64,000 nt of DNA from Bugula neritina (GCA_964035545.1 OZ037770.1:13391642-13455641), one strand, 5' to 3'; positions 38,182 through 51,359 are shown, counted from the first letter of the stretch. Notes: generated by a model from the letters alone, not told the origin. Translations and numbers: made by a program.

Positions 38182-39100
38182 GTTACACTCAAGTCATACC
38201 TAGCCGCTCCTGTTCTCATTCAAGTCATGCATATGACAACTGAGTAGTACTTAGTAATTCTGAGTATGACTTAATACTGAGTTTAATACTTGGTAATACT
38301 GAGTAATACTTGGTAATACTGAGTAATACTTGGTAATACTGAGTAATACTTGGTAATACTGAGTAATACTGAGTAATACTGATAAGGACCAAGGCTGTAT
38401 TTAAAGGCTGTTATTTTTGTTAAAATGTAAAATTTGACATTTACTTGGTGTGCTACATTTTCACTTCCCTTTTGTTGTAAAACTGTTAAACTAATTTTTC
38501 AATTTTGCTGGTAATAACTATCCTTAGAATTGTCTGCTCCTGTACATATATCCATGAGGTTTTTCACTAAACTTTGACATTTACATTATACATAATACAC
38601 ATTGTGAAGGGCAAACTGTAAGCATTTTTGTCTTTTTCCCTGTAAGTTTTGTCCAGTTATGTATTCTTTAATCGCCAATAAATTTTTATTGCTTGTAAAC
38701 TGCTAAACATGTTGTGTTCTCTTCTCTGTAATATTGTAGCTCATTGCACAGCGTTAATAAATCAACTTGAAAATTCAAGGAGTTATTTTTCCTTTGTGTA
38801 AAAGTTGTTGAATTTGTCATTTAATTGTAACAATGTTTTATAAAAATTCATTTTGCTGTCTGGCCAGGCTAGTTAATCACATGTTACTTTAGTTTGTAAT
38901 TGGCTATACTAATTATTTGAAAAACTTCAAAGTTAGTATTAGCTGTGATTTTGCTAGCAGAATCTTTCTACACTTGTGCGTCAGCTCTACCTATACTTGC
39001 ATTTCATTCGTTCAACTCACTCAAGAAATAAGATATTAGATTAGAAAACTTATTTATTTAAAGTTTTCTAGATCTTTCTATAGGAAAGTGAACTAGTTTA
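38182..39100. other. Intergenic region between convergent NIP7 and metalloprotease genes
   Basis: Holds the NIP7 3' UTR (AATAAA at 38677) and a 20-bp 'gagtaatacttggtaatact' tandem repeat at 38275-38385. Nothing else coding is recognised. Confidence 0.6.
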
Positions 39101-42100
39101 TTATCCAAAGATGGAGTTGGTGCAAACTTTCCTTCTGGTGGCACAGCAGTGAGTCTTTGTGATAGACTGATCACAGTAGTTTTCTCTGTCTGTCTGTGTG
39201 GCCAGGAAACTGACGCATCTCTTGCCATTGATCTTCATAGAGGGGTTGTCTTGGCAGGTAGAATCACAGCCTGCAGTGAAATTCAAAGAGGAAACTGACT
39301 GAGACAAAAGTATTGCAAATTATTTGAATAAAATTCTAGCTAGTAGAAAACTCACTAATATATTATTATAAACTTGTGTAGAATCAAGTCTAGAAATTGC
39401 AGTCAGTTTCATGACATGATATGATGAAAAACACAATATGATAGGATTGTTTTCTAAGAACCTGTTTGTAATAAAACTTGGACATCTTTTGAAGCAGCTC
39501 ACATTTGGTGGTCATTGAGTGCAGTGGTTCCCTGTCTATACAAACATTACACTCAGTGACCCCAACATTGTGCTGCTTCTAGAAATTCTCGTAGTTTCTA
39601 TACTTACTCTCGGTTATCCAATGATATCCTTTACACACTCTAGCCCGAGTGCTGCAACAGTGCTGGATGATAGTCGGGTTGTCACAGTAGTTCCGTTTAT
39701 TGGAAGACGAAGAGAGAAGGTTGCTACAGGACTGGCCGTTGATTCTCATGTTGGGAGTATCAGAACACGGTTTACCTGCAACGCAAACTTTCTTAGAATA
39801 TGCAGATGAGCATTAGTAACTATTATACTAGCAATATTTAGACCTTCTGCATAGTTATGACAATTTGACATGAATGGCAAGTTGACATGTATATGACAGG
39901 TTGACATGAATGGCAAGTTGACCTCTATGACACTATGGCAGGGTGACATGTTCACCTGTTGACATGTCAGTATATTTCCATGTATGACACTGTGACACAT
40001 GGCATGCAGGTGTGTTGAATCAGCTTAAGTCAACATTTCACTGCCTAGGGCAAGTCTTATCAGTTTGATACAATATATAACACAGTTTAGGATAATATAG
40101 TATAAAATAGTAAAGCATAGCAATAGTAATGGTAGGAATAATAGTGAATATAATAGCAATAGTCACAGTAATAATAAAGTATAGTAGGTAAGAGTAATAG
40201 TAAAGTATGATAATAGTAACCATAATAATACTATTCGTAATAATAATAGTACATAACACTAATAGTATAATTATGTTCATGATAATTATACATTAATTAT
40301 TATACAATTAATTATGCTATTTTATGCTTTACCTCATTAGCCTGGCTACGTTTATTCTTACCACAGTTGGCTGAAGTTGGTGGAACGTATGGTTTCTCTG
40401 TAGTTCTACTGGCCACAGTGAATCTGTTCACAGGTGGTGCTGGTTTGGGAGTGTTCACCACTGACCCGTCACAGGATATTGGTGTGGCGCGGCAATATTT
40501 GTACTTTGACTAAACCGAAAAAGGTAATGTAATGAAAATAATAAAAATGGGGCAACATATACTACAAGATGCACTAGTAAATATTCGTTAGTTTTAGTAT
40601 ATCTGATCTTCATCCTTCATGCAAGCATTATTTCTTGACCTTTGAAGCATGAAAAATGTATCGCCTGGTTGTTCGGTGGGTTGGTGTTACGCAACAATGC
40701 CACACTTACCTCACAACAGTATCGGCTGACTACATCAGATGTACAACTAGATTTTCCACTAGAGGAACTTAGCAGATCTTTGCAGCTTTTTTGATTGATA
40801 AGGATATTGGGACTGTCTCCACTGCAACCTGTGATTATGATTATAAGAAACTGAGGCTATATCGAGTTTGTGTGCTATTTCACAGCGATTTGCTTGTATT
40901 TAGGAACATAATATACATTACTTAAATATTACTTGCACATACTTACTCATGCACGTATAAGCCTTACCAAAAATATTTGTAATAAATAACATCAAAATTA
41001 CAAATGAAGTAAATAAAATAAAATAAAATTTAGCTGTAAATGTTTCAAGTTTCTTGGACTAGAAGCTTCAAAAGAGAAAGCAATTGAAAGAAGATCAAGC
41101 ACTTACAAAATAGGTCAGATGACACAATATAAATTAGACTCATGTGGGTTTATATATTGGATTTAGTCAAACTTTTTTAAAGTTTAATACTTTAGTACAA
41201 CTCTTTGGCGCATCAGCAAATGTTTATAAAGGCTCTGCAGTGAAACCTAACTTTTACATGATGTAATGATACAGAACCTGTTTACCTGCGGGCTATGTTA
41301 CTTACTAGGATCTCTCTGACAATACTACAAGTTTATAATGGGTATTTATAGTATTATAGTGTGTAGACATATTATATGTTTGATTTCATGTATTTGCTAA
41401 AGTAAAAGTTTAGCCTGAGGGATGCCGTAGGTTCAACCATTTTTTATATTCTGATAATAAAACTTACCTGCAAGTTTAAAACATTTTAGTAAAACTAACC
41501 CTTTGGGGTCCACAGTATGAGCCTTCTGCTGCAGGGGTTTTGCTGGAGCACCTGTTGCCATTAGTCTTACACATCAAACCGAGGCAGATTTGGTCATTTC
41601 CTGAGTCGATGCCTGTCAACAGGTGCTTGTACATAGGTTGTAAACCGCAAAGTTATTAGCAAATTAGTAAATTATTCACAAGGCTTACCCCCTATTCACA
41701 CTTACCGTATCGTACGCCGTAACAGCAAATATCAGCCATTTTTAATGTGTCCGGGCTGAAGTTTTCAAAGTCCGCTATTAGGTACGACACTTCATTGGAC
41801 AATTATATCCAATGAATTAACGCATAAGTTTTTCTGTCCAATAGGAGTCTGCCGCAACATATTTGAATCAAGCAGTGCTTGATTCTACCGTACCGCAATA
41901 CCGTACAGGAAGCTCAGACATTTGTAAAAATGGCTGATATTTGCTGTTACGGCGTACGATACGGTAAGTGTGAATAGGGGGTTATTGCTTAGAAAAATAA
42001 AACAAGTTTATTTTTGTAGCTAGAGTCAAGCCAGTTATTCCAAAATTATGAGCTGCAGAAAGTTATTTGCTTTTGAAAAAATATATAGATCAATATGGGA

Positions 42101-45100
42101 ATGACATCATAGATATTGAGATAATGACATCACAGCCATGTGTGAATGACATCACATCTGTGTGTGAGCAACATCATAGAGATTGAGTCAATGACATCAC
42201 AGCTATGTGAGAGTGACATCACAGATATGAATCGTATGACATCACAGCTGTGGCTACTAATGAATATGAGTCATATGACGCTTAGCAAAGCTAAGGTGAA
42301 GGTCAAACACGCCTACCTGGCAGTCTACAGCCAATCTTAGAGGTTGATCCGTACAAGACTTTACACTGATTGTCCAAATCCATTTCCTTTCCTGGGAGTT
42401 TATTAATGAAACTGTATTTCGTGGTTGATGGTCTTTTCGTCAGACAGCTGGCCTTTGTTTGCCTACCAATCACAACACAGATACTTACTATGTCCAATCA
42501 CAACACATGGATACTTTATCAAAAACTCAATCTAATCATTTATATGACTCGAAGTATGAAAAAATTGTGTGGACACTTACACTTACATACGAACATTGTG
42601 TTGACACTTACACTTACATATGAATATAGTGTTGACACTTACATTTACGTAGGAACATTGTGTTAACACTTACACTTACATATGAAGATAGTGTTGACAC
42701 TTACACTTGCATATGAACATAGCGTTGACACTTACACGGAATACCATCGCAACTGATTTATGGAGCACGAGGACCAGGAGAACTGGTTGAGAACAAACTT
42801 GGTTTGTCCCATGATGTAGTTGTCATTCCAGTTACAACTTCTGGCACCAGGAGCTCCTGTGGCGGCCGGTCCATCTCCGTCATGCTTCATACCAAGTCTG
42901 TATAAACATCAAGTAGTGCTTGATACTTACACTTGACCTATTTATTTCCAGTACTTGATACTTACACTTGACCTATTTATTTCCAGTACTTGATACATAC
43001 ACTTGACCTATTTATTTTAATTTAATGATACATACACTTGACCTATTTACTTCAAGCTCTCGCTGCATAGTCTTGACCTATTTATTTGAATTCTTTGCTA
43101 CGTACACTTGACTTGTTTATTTCCAGTACTTGATAATTGCATGTGTGAGTTTGGCTTCTACCTTTAACATTTGACCTATTTCTAAAATCCTGTTACTTAC
43201 ATGTGTCCCATCTCATGCGCTACGGTCTTCAAGCCATCATAAGCACCGTGATCCTCGGCTATTCCGGTCTTAGAGGTCTTTGAGAAACGGTAAGAATCGC
43301 AAGCAGTGCCGACGTAGGCCAGCCCAGCTGTAGCTGAAACAATAAACGATTCAAGTTACACCTACAGCATATAATACTGGCTTCATGCTGATTGGCCAGT
43401 ACTGTTAATAATAGCTTTTTTTGGCAAATCAACTTTATTATAATTTTAAACTTACTTCTTTCACAGGTCCCTGAGTCGGTTGGACTGCACAAGTCATAAC
43501 TGAAAAGTATATATATAGTTGGTTGTACTGGGGATGTAATCCAAGGCAACAGTTATAGAGATCAATTTGCTCACGGAGTGTATGCAAAGCTCAGTGACGT
43601 ACTTTATGTCGCAGACGATGTCAACTATATAGTGTTAGCAAGATGTTTAAAAAGTTCTATATTTTGCGAGAACCTAGAGTATAAAGCTCTTTTCAAGTAA
43701 CTATTAAAAAATCAATTTAATAATATATTAAATTGATTTTTACTATATTATACTATATATTATAAGGCAGTCGCCTTTTAATAAATTATATTAGGTTTAC
43801 ATACTGGGGTACGCCCCATGTAATAAGACAACTTCTCAGCGTGCCTTTTAGGGTTTACTGTGGTTGACTTACTCTGTCATTACCATCATCAGTGCATAGT
43901 CCTCACCAATGGTGGACCTCTTGCTGTATGCATACTTGGCGATATCAGAAAGGGCAGTCTTTGCATTCAATCCATCACTACCTAGTCGATTTTTCTCTAC
44001 CATACTGCATGCTGATGAGTACTAACAATATAAAAAACAAAATGCTGAATAGCAAACTAAAATGGAAAGAAAATAAATTCAACAAACTTATCTTGGCAAA
44101 TGCAGATACCAAGATATCATCACTTTTAGATGTGGTATGTAGTACAAGAAATACAATGGATACATTATTATTTTAATGCAAGCAACGCAATGATCTAAAA
44201 TGCAGTTAGTTGCAAATACAATAAGATACAATGCACTGTAATACAGCTTAATAGAATATGATGTGAATAGAGAAATGCCATAGAATGCAATAGAATACAA
44301 TGCAATACATATCAATACAATAGAATACAATGCAATACATATCAACGCAATAGAATACAATGCAATACATATCAATGCAATAGAATACAATGCAATACAT
44401 ATCAACGCAATAGAATACAATGCAATACATATCAATGCAATGAAAAACAATATGGTCTGAAATACAAATCAAAGCAGTGCATTGTGATGATATGCTATGT
44501 AGTGCAATGCATCACTACACAATGCAATGTATCACTACACAATACAATGTATTACTACACAGTGTATTTATACGCAGTGTAATGTATTACTACACAGTGT
44601 ATTACTACACAGTGTATTACTATGCAGTATATTGCTACGCAGTGTATTACTACGTAGTGTATTAATACGCAGTGTATTACTACGCAGTGTATTACTACAT
44701 AGTGCAATATACTAACACGCTGCGTAGCAATACACTGCATAGTGATACACTGCATAGTGATACACTGCGTAATAATTCACAGTGTATTACTACACAGTGT
44801 ATTACTACGCAGTGTAATGTGCACTGAGGCTGCCTTACTGTGCAGATGGTAATGCCTTGTATGCTGACAGACACCGAGGGATAGGATATTGTGCTGTAGA
44901 GCTCATTGATGGCATTGTAGAAGATCTTAATGTATCTGATGGCTTTACTCTGACTGCTGCCTAGCTTCTTGTAGAGGGAATAGTCAACCTGTATAGCAAC
45001 ATTGTGAACAATTTGTAAGTCCAGCTTTACATGTTATTAGAAATTGAAAATGCAGGCAAAGTATTGAGAGCTTTTAAATATCAACTATACTAGCATTTAA

Positions 45101-48100
45101 GTTAAAACTTTGTTCTTTTTATCTAGTGTACTTTATAATTACTTATTTTCAGATACAGTTTTGATGTCATAGCTAATATACTTGGCATTCGTAGCTCTTT
45201 TTATATGAGAACTGTTGGTAGTCTCGTATACCAACTTACTATGTTATAACTATGATGTGGCATTGTAGTGTTGTGATTCCCCGGTAGTGTAATGATTGGC
45301 ACGCTGGCTTGCAAAATGGAGGTCTGAGGTTTGATTCCCAGGAAGGGCAGGTGATTTACAAGCTGTTTCGTTCTCAGGGTTGTGAGGTACTACTCTAAGG
45401 CAGTTGAGGGGTTGGTGGAGCCCAATAACTGACAGAGTGATAAAGAGGGGGAGCCAGTGAAGTTTTGTAAAACTGTGTGGAATGGGGTGTAGGGATTCTC
45501 TACTAGCCCCCCTTTGTGTAATAGCTAGCAACCTGCATTATAAATTAGAGGTTCGATTCCCAGTGAGGAAAATTAGTTTACAGACATGTGCCGTGGAAAA
45601 CTTTATTTATACAATTTTAGAGCTACAGATCAAGCTATATAAAGAGAACTTACAACATGAACTACTTACAACAACATGAACTGGTACGTAGATCTGGTTA
45701 ACTGTTGCTCTCTTCTCCTCTTCTTTGTCAGTCACATTCTCTTCAGGCAATTCTTCTAAAGAATTGAAAAGAAATAGAATTGGTATAAAACGATTTCATA
45801 ACATAAAAATATTGTGAAACTCCACCTTTCTGCACCTAATTTTCTGTACAGTTGAAAGGTGTTTCCACTTTGCAGAACAGAGTAGCTGGTTCTACCAAAG
45901 CAGCTATTGCAACATAAGACACTATACTTCTACTTTTTGTAAATTCTCCCTTTTTTGTCTCATGCGCTCAACCGTAAAAATAATAAGTAAATGTAAATGG
46001 CAGCTTAAATGTTATATAAGTAAGATAATCTTTCCTATAGTGACTTAGTTGACAAAGTTTCTATTGCTTGTTACTAGAGGCAGATTGCACTAGCCTTAAA
46101 TTGTATATAATTGTGTAATTTTAGGCAAACTAACTTAAATAAAAATAGACACCTTAATATGTATGCACAAAAATTGCTTTCATTTGAGTTACAGGTTGAA
46201 AAAAACATCTCTAAGCAGAAGTTTTACCATAGTCATTGACGGTAGTTTCTTCTGAAGGTTGTTTCACTTTATAAATCATATGGCGAACACGTTTCTCTAA
46301 CTTCAACTGTCTTTTCTCTTCCACAACATCATCTTCACTGGGAAGGGTTATGTCTGTGATTGGCTCAATTACTAGATCTCCTCCAATCATACCAGTCTAC
46401 ACAAAATGTAAGAAAACGATGACAAATAATTTTCAGAGCACCATAGAGACATCCATAATCGAATTGGTTGAAAGGAAAATAAAGTTTAATCTATCGGCTG
46501 CAGACGACTTTCATTGTAGAAATTAATAAAAGCAGTTGGTTGAATCTACAAGTAATGTTCAATTAAATATTTTTTATAGAGCATATTATTTCTTCACTTT
46601 TTTCATTATAATGCTACTACCTACCAATAAATGTGATATGTAAAAAGTTCCTGTTGAAATTGACGTCAGCTCACACCATCTGCTGAGAGTTAAATTTTCT
46701 CACAATGATTTCCCGTTAAGAGTTAAAATGGCCACAGGTCACTAACCATGTGATTTAACATCTTGATCTCATCAGATAAGATGCAATTTGCATAAAGACA
46801 ATTATTGTTCTTTTTTTAGCACATTAATAGACTGGTTGTCTTTTTTTTAGCTACATGCGCTTACATAATTGAAAAATCGTTAAAAATAGAAAATTTTCTT
46901 CCCGAACAGCCAATTAAAACTAATCAAGTTTAGATTTTAATGATTAGTGTAGGTACCTAGACCTAAACCATTTTTTATTCTAGTGCTTCACTTTTTAGTG
47001 AGCTCTGCCAACCTCTTTCAACCATATTGCCCTATATTTTAACCACGACATCTATCTCAAGTCGACTTCTTGTGATGCAAAAATTAGTAGGCATTGGAAA
47101 GCTTGTTAACATTTCTAATACTTTTAAGATACTGTCAGTTGAAAAGCTAATAAAGGTGTTGCTAAAATGCAGACCATAAGAGTTTCTCCATCTACATCTT
47201 CTATCAACAGAGACGCTCCAGTTTTAGAATCGGAATAAAGCTGTTGAAAAGAGTTAGTCTAAAAGAAAAAGAAAAATAACTCTGTGACACACAATATTTC
47301 AATCAAACAATAATTTTATTTAAGCAACAGCTTTGAATATTTTTAAAGATTATTTGATATTGAAATTTAAAATTTGCACCTATGATATAGACTTGTAGTG
47401 TGAATAAGATAAATTAATTTAAAGAATCCACGACACACTTTGCATATGGATTCTTTAAAGATGTGAAATAGTATGTTGCTATTAGCTGACATCGAATACC
47501 TTTTAACAAGATGTGTAAAAATATGTATAGTATAATGTATATAATTTATATTGCATAAAAAATAAAAAAATATATTGAATTACAATAGTACTACTTATTT
47601 AATGTGCAAAAGAAATAAAATTTCATATTTAATATGATGATTTACAATTTGACATTAGTTAAGCCGGCTTTGGATACATACATTGTGTGTCCAATCATCA
47701 ATGGTTGGGTTGCCATTTTCATCTTTTCGGTAAACGTGGACAGGAAGTGTGTCTGGTAGGAGGTCATGTGATCGCTTCAGGTCAAGGTCAATCTCATTGC
47801 CAAATGCATTTAACTTATATTTTCTTTCTCCCTCATTTCTTTTCAGCGTAGGCACTTCTACCACTTCCACAACAGACTCATCTGAAAATTGGCGGTATCT
47901 ATTTGAGTGATCAGTATATCCACCAGAATTATTCATCTACCAGCAATCATGTGCAGTAATAATCAAATCAGTAAAACCAAAAAATCATTTGATCAAATAA
48001 TTTTTAACTATTTGTAAATTGAAGCTGAGATTCAGAAAGAAGCTATTTGATTTTAGCAAAGCATGTAAATTGAAATGAGTATTATAGCTACAACATAAAC

Positions 48101-49033
48101 CTAGACACACTTTGCCGCACCATAGGCCGTAATGTAAAGTTTTCGAATTAGTCCATTATTGAGTATGATCTATGACACCTCGTTGGACATTCATATCTAA
48201 TGAGTTAACATGAACGTCTCCCTGTTCAATAGGAGCCCAACATAACTTTTTTGAATCAATTCCCGCTTGATTTTCTAAAAATGGCTGACATTTGCTTTTA
48301 CGGCTTGCAGTGCAGCAAAGTGTGTTCAGGGGGTAAGTCAGGAATAGTACAGAAAAAAGCGGAGAAAAGGTACAGAAAAAGTACAGAAACAATACAGAAC
48401 TCACCTAAAATGACATCAGCAACAGGCGTTCCCTACAAAACACAAACAGTTAATTTGATTTAAACTTTTCTCAAAGTAATAATAAATTTTACATGTAATA
48501 AATGCACTTCGAACTTAAATTATTTTAATGATTTATACAAAATTGAAATCTTGCTGTAAAGCAACCTTTAATAATTGGTTTATGAAATAATTTCCTTCAA
48601 CTTTTCAGAGATAAAAAACGCATTCACTTCAAATAAAAAACCAGATATATTGTTTCTATGTAGTACATTCAATGTTAAAAAAGTTAAAGTTTAAGTTTTG
48701 ATGCACAGGTGATTGTTACATTAGTAGTAGTATTATTATAAATAAGTTTGATTGTGCACAGAACATGCTAGCTAGTTAAATAGTACAGAGAGAGGTGAAG
48801 CTGTATAAAAAAAACATTAGCCAGTTATAGCTGAAAGCTTTTGATAGCTTTTTTTCTAGGAGCTTGTTTAGTAACAATGCTATAATACACTACATGATTA
48901 TACTATAACAAGTGTGGCAATATTTTTACTAAACAAGAACATTTCTATAAAACAATGAAATAGTAAACTTTATTCTCACCTCAACAAATATGAGAGATGT
49001 AACCAGAATGGCTGTAAGCAAACCTCTAGCCAT
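39101..49033 (-). CDS. Secreted zinc metalloprotease, reprolysin/ADAM-ADAMTS-like, 18 exons
   Basis: Exons: 49033-48980, 48432-48405, 47881-47682, 47240-47175, 46396-46228, 45755-45670, 44988-44839, 44021-43873, 43499-43456, 43333-43201, 42897-42736, 42447-42317, 41612-41500, 41315-41306 (10-nt microexon, inferred from phase), 40828-40710, 40509-40362, 39775-39608, 39270-39101. The sum is 2100 nt, 699 aa. A signal peptide (MARGLLTAILVTSLIF) is followed by a propeptide to about residue 190 with dibasic sites (EEKR, LEKR). The catalytic domain has zinc site HEMGHILGMKHD (H355, E356, H359, H365) and Met-turn YIMG (M389). A Cys-rich region follows (SWSSCSINQL to CGPQR). The C-terminus holds three related Cys modules around residues 499-538, 587-637 and 644-699. 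All catalytic residues are present. The likely role is cleavage of extracellular substrates. It is a generic animal ADAMTS-type protease; nothing marks it as a venom gene. The donor of exon 4 (GTCTGC) is weak, so that border is less certain. Confidence 0.88.
39494..39585. mobile_element. Short palindromic (MITE-like) element, copy 2
   Basis: 'gaagcagctcacatttggtg' and 'cattgtgctgcttc' form inverted ends around 'gtcattgagtgcagtgg'. It has the same sequence theme as 19784-19900. It lies in the last metalloprotease intron. Confidence 0.5.
40065..40320 (+). repeat. (AATAGTAATA)n simple-repeat tract
   Basis: Degenerate taata/agtaa repeats in a metalloprotease intron. Confidence 0.6.
41688..41981. 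mobile_element. 294-bp MITE with 57-bp perfect terminal inverted repeats, TTA target duplication
   Basis: Ends begin CCCCCTATTCACACTTACCG and are identical in inverted orientation for 57 bp. TTA flanks both sides (41685-41687 and 41982-41984). A 3-bp TWA target duplication is the hallmark of PIF/Harbinger-type transposases, so it is most likely a non-autonomous Harbinger-type element. There is no transposase ORF. It lies in the intron between metalloprotease exons 12 and 13. Confidence 0.9.
42085..42262 (+). repeat. (gaatgacatcacag)n degenerate tandem repeat
   Basis: Seven or so copies of 'atgacatcacag' spaced by 15-20 bp in the metalloprotease intron. Confidence 0.75.
42568..42738 (+). repeat. 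~31-bp 'gttgacacttacacttacatatgaaca' tandem repeat
   Basis: Five copies end at the donor of metalloprotease exon 11 ('acttacacgg' on plus). Each copy carries acttac, the complement of a GTAAGT donor. Confidence 0.8.
42905..43140 (+). repeat. ~37-bp 'acttgatacttacacttgac' tandem repeat
   Basis: About six decaying copies between metalloprotease exons 10 and 11. Most also contain the acttac motif. Confidence 0.75.
44265..44455 (+). repeat. 27-bp 'aatagaatacaatgcaatac' tandem repeat
   Basis: About six near-identical copies. ORFs of the type CIALYSIAL on the minus strand come from this repeat. Confidence 0.9.
44500..44820 (+). repeat. (TGTATTACTACACAG)n tandem repeat
   Basis: Some 18 variants of a 14-16 bp unit. 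Part of the array is inverted near 44715-44770. Confidence 0.85.
45278..45605 (+). mobile_element. tRNA-derived SINE-like element
   Basis: Two tRNA-like modules. The first has 'tggcacgctgg' (box A-like) and GGTTTGATTCC (box B-like, 45329-45339). The second has an exact box B, GGTTCGATTCC, at 45550-45560. No cloverleaf with a full acceptor stem was found, so this is a pol III-derived repeat rather than a tRNA gene. It sits in a metalloprotease intron. Ends are approximate. Confidence 0.5.
48099..48333. mobile_element. Diverged second copy of the 41688 MITE family, TAA target duplication
   Basis: Shares the inner 'cgttggacattcatatctaatgagttaac'-type block (in halves: 'ttggacattcatatc', 'taatgagttaac') and 'aaaaatggctgacatttgct'. 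Terminal inverted repeats ('cacactttgccgcac' and 'gcagcaaagtgtgttc') are imperfect. TAA flanks both ends. It lies in the intron between metalloprotease exons 2 and 3. Confidence 0.75.
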
Positions 49034-50288
49034 TTTATAAGTTGAAGGAGAAAGCCAAATGACAAGCAGGTCTAAATGCACAGCATTCAAATAACTCGCA
49101 CATTTTATTTTTACCAGACCTGTCTATAGCTATTAATTGTAGAAGAATTAGTAACTTGCAAAAAATTAAGTTTTAAAAATTTATTTTTAATAAAATTAAG
49201 TCTATTTGCATCAGGCTTCTCTAGCAACTTGATGAAGAAACAGCCATTTGCAAAAAGCTTGTTTTGTAAAATTATTTGTAGTAAAATAAATTGCTTATTA
49301 CAAAAGTTCAATTGTAAAAAAAAAGATTTGACACAAAATAGATCTGTCATCATTGTAGGCGGTTGGCATGTCTGAAGGGTGAAGAGAAAAAACACATGTT
49401 GAGACTGCTGAGATAATATTTTAGAGATAGTGAGCTTTTATATTTACAAAAGAACTGTTACTATATAAAGGTGTTGCCGTAAAAGTTAAAACGACAGGAA
49501 ACAGCCATTTTGTCTTTGTGCACGCTGCTCGGACTTTAGAGTATGCAGATATAATGTTATGTTTTCTAATGAAAACTCATTCCAAAAAATCCGGTTTATT
49601 TGATTGAAAAAATATATGGGGTTGAACAACCTACAGTTAGCAGCGCTTTCTTATGGGATGATAAATTTAAATAGCCCACAGCTTCTATTACTTGAATGAT
49701 CTCAACTTAGAGCTTTGCTTGATTTTGTGAATCAAGTTTGCAGTATTGATCTCATTGTACGCAGCATGAAAGATATTAAACAGAATAACTACTTGTGTAG
49801 CTGTTGTGAATGTGAAAAAAAACAGTAAAAGTTTTTGAGAGGAAGCAGGAAAATTGTTTTAAGTATCTATACAGGGGCACTAGTGATAATGTTGATTGAG
49901 CAGAAAAACATACAAACTCCTAAAAAAATAATTTTACAATTTAATCAATAAAAATGCCAATAGTTTAAAAATTGGTTGTCAATAAAAGAATGATAAAATA
50001 ATTCATAAATGATTAGTTTGAAAAAAACTGCTTGTTGGCAACAAAATAAGCTGAACAAATAAAATTTAGTGCTAAATTTAATTAATTTTTGCTCTAAAAT
50101 CAAATCTGCTTGTCACAGATAACTAAAATAACTTTTTCACGTCAAATAGAGTTTTAAAGACACTCAACCACAAATGAAGAAAAACTTTTTTGCATCTTAT
50201 TTATGCAGGTAAGATAATAAACAATATCCAAGTGTACCTGTTGCAAAATGAAACATAATTCGTTAAAATGTTTAGTACCACCACTTGA
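49034..50288. other. Upstream region of the metalloprotease gene / 3' flank of the orphan F5/8C exons
   Basis: AT-rich. It should include the metalloprotease promoter. No exon, RNA gene or repeat family was recognised. Confidence 0.5.
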
Positions 50289-50828
50289 TTATTGGTATCC
50301 ATACACTTCAACTTCTCTCAGGCAACACCATCCATTGTCATCATCTCTGTGAACTTTTACATATTTGACAAGACCAGAAGTGGTACCGTCTACAGTAACT
50401 GGGTTAGAGGTTGCTGATGCATCTCCAGTGTTACCAAAATAGTTGTCAAGGTCACTTGTCAATGCACCATATGTCACGGGCAATTTGTTTATCTGGTTTG
50501 CTAACCAAAAATAGGAAAACGAAATATGAAGAAATAGCTGCATATAAACATATGCTAAACCAGATATTATTTAATGTAGTAATATTGCTACAGGCCTCAA
50601 ACTGTTTTACTATGAAATTAAGCATTTCCAGTGTAGGTTTATAGGTTTAAATAAAACTTGTTACTTGAACTGCGTCCTTGAAACACATCGGCTCTAAATA
50701 TCTTACCCAAATAATAGTAATGAAGCATCAATGTAAAAGTTGTTACCATAATCATGATTGCCCTCTATTATAACCTGTGTCACACTGCTGACTGTGCTTT
50801 GCAGTTGGATCACAACGTATGCATTTAC
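50289..50828 (-). pseudogene. Orphan F5/8C cassette: second and third exon only, ending in a stop
   Basis: Exon B-type 50828-50747 (VNAYIVIQLQSTVSSVTQV) and exon C-type 50500-50289 (ANQINKLPVTYGA ... REVEVYGYQ, stop) match the cassette of the upstream gene. They keep good splice sites and an open frame. The first (A-type) exon of the cassette is missing in the 2 kb before it. Like the terminal exon at 52831 it ends in VYGYQ-stop. It is either a truncated old duplicate or an alternative 3' end, because A5 (54113) to 50828 would splice in frame. Confidence 0.65.
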
Positions 50829-50867
50829 CTAGAACAAAATATTAAACATTATATACATAAAATATAT

Positions 50868-51354
<487 letters not shown>

Positions 51355-51359
51355 TGTGT

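Noticed and set aside
44088-44472. Cys/Ile/Tyr-rich repeat ORFs
   Set aside because: 27-bp tandem repeat in a metalloprotease intron.
45278-45350. Functional tRNA gene
   Set aside because: Box B-like sequence present but no acceptor-stem pairing or clear anticodon loop.
45250-45531. 93-aa minus ORF as a gene
   Set aside because: Lies wholly inside the SINE-like element; no domain recognised.
39101-49033. Venom-type metalloprotease toxin
   Set aside because: The reprolysin fold and zinc motif are shared by all ADAM/ADAMTS proteases; no disintegrin-type venom features were seen, so a housekeeping or extracellular-matrix role is more likely.
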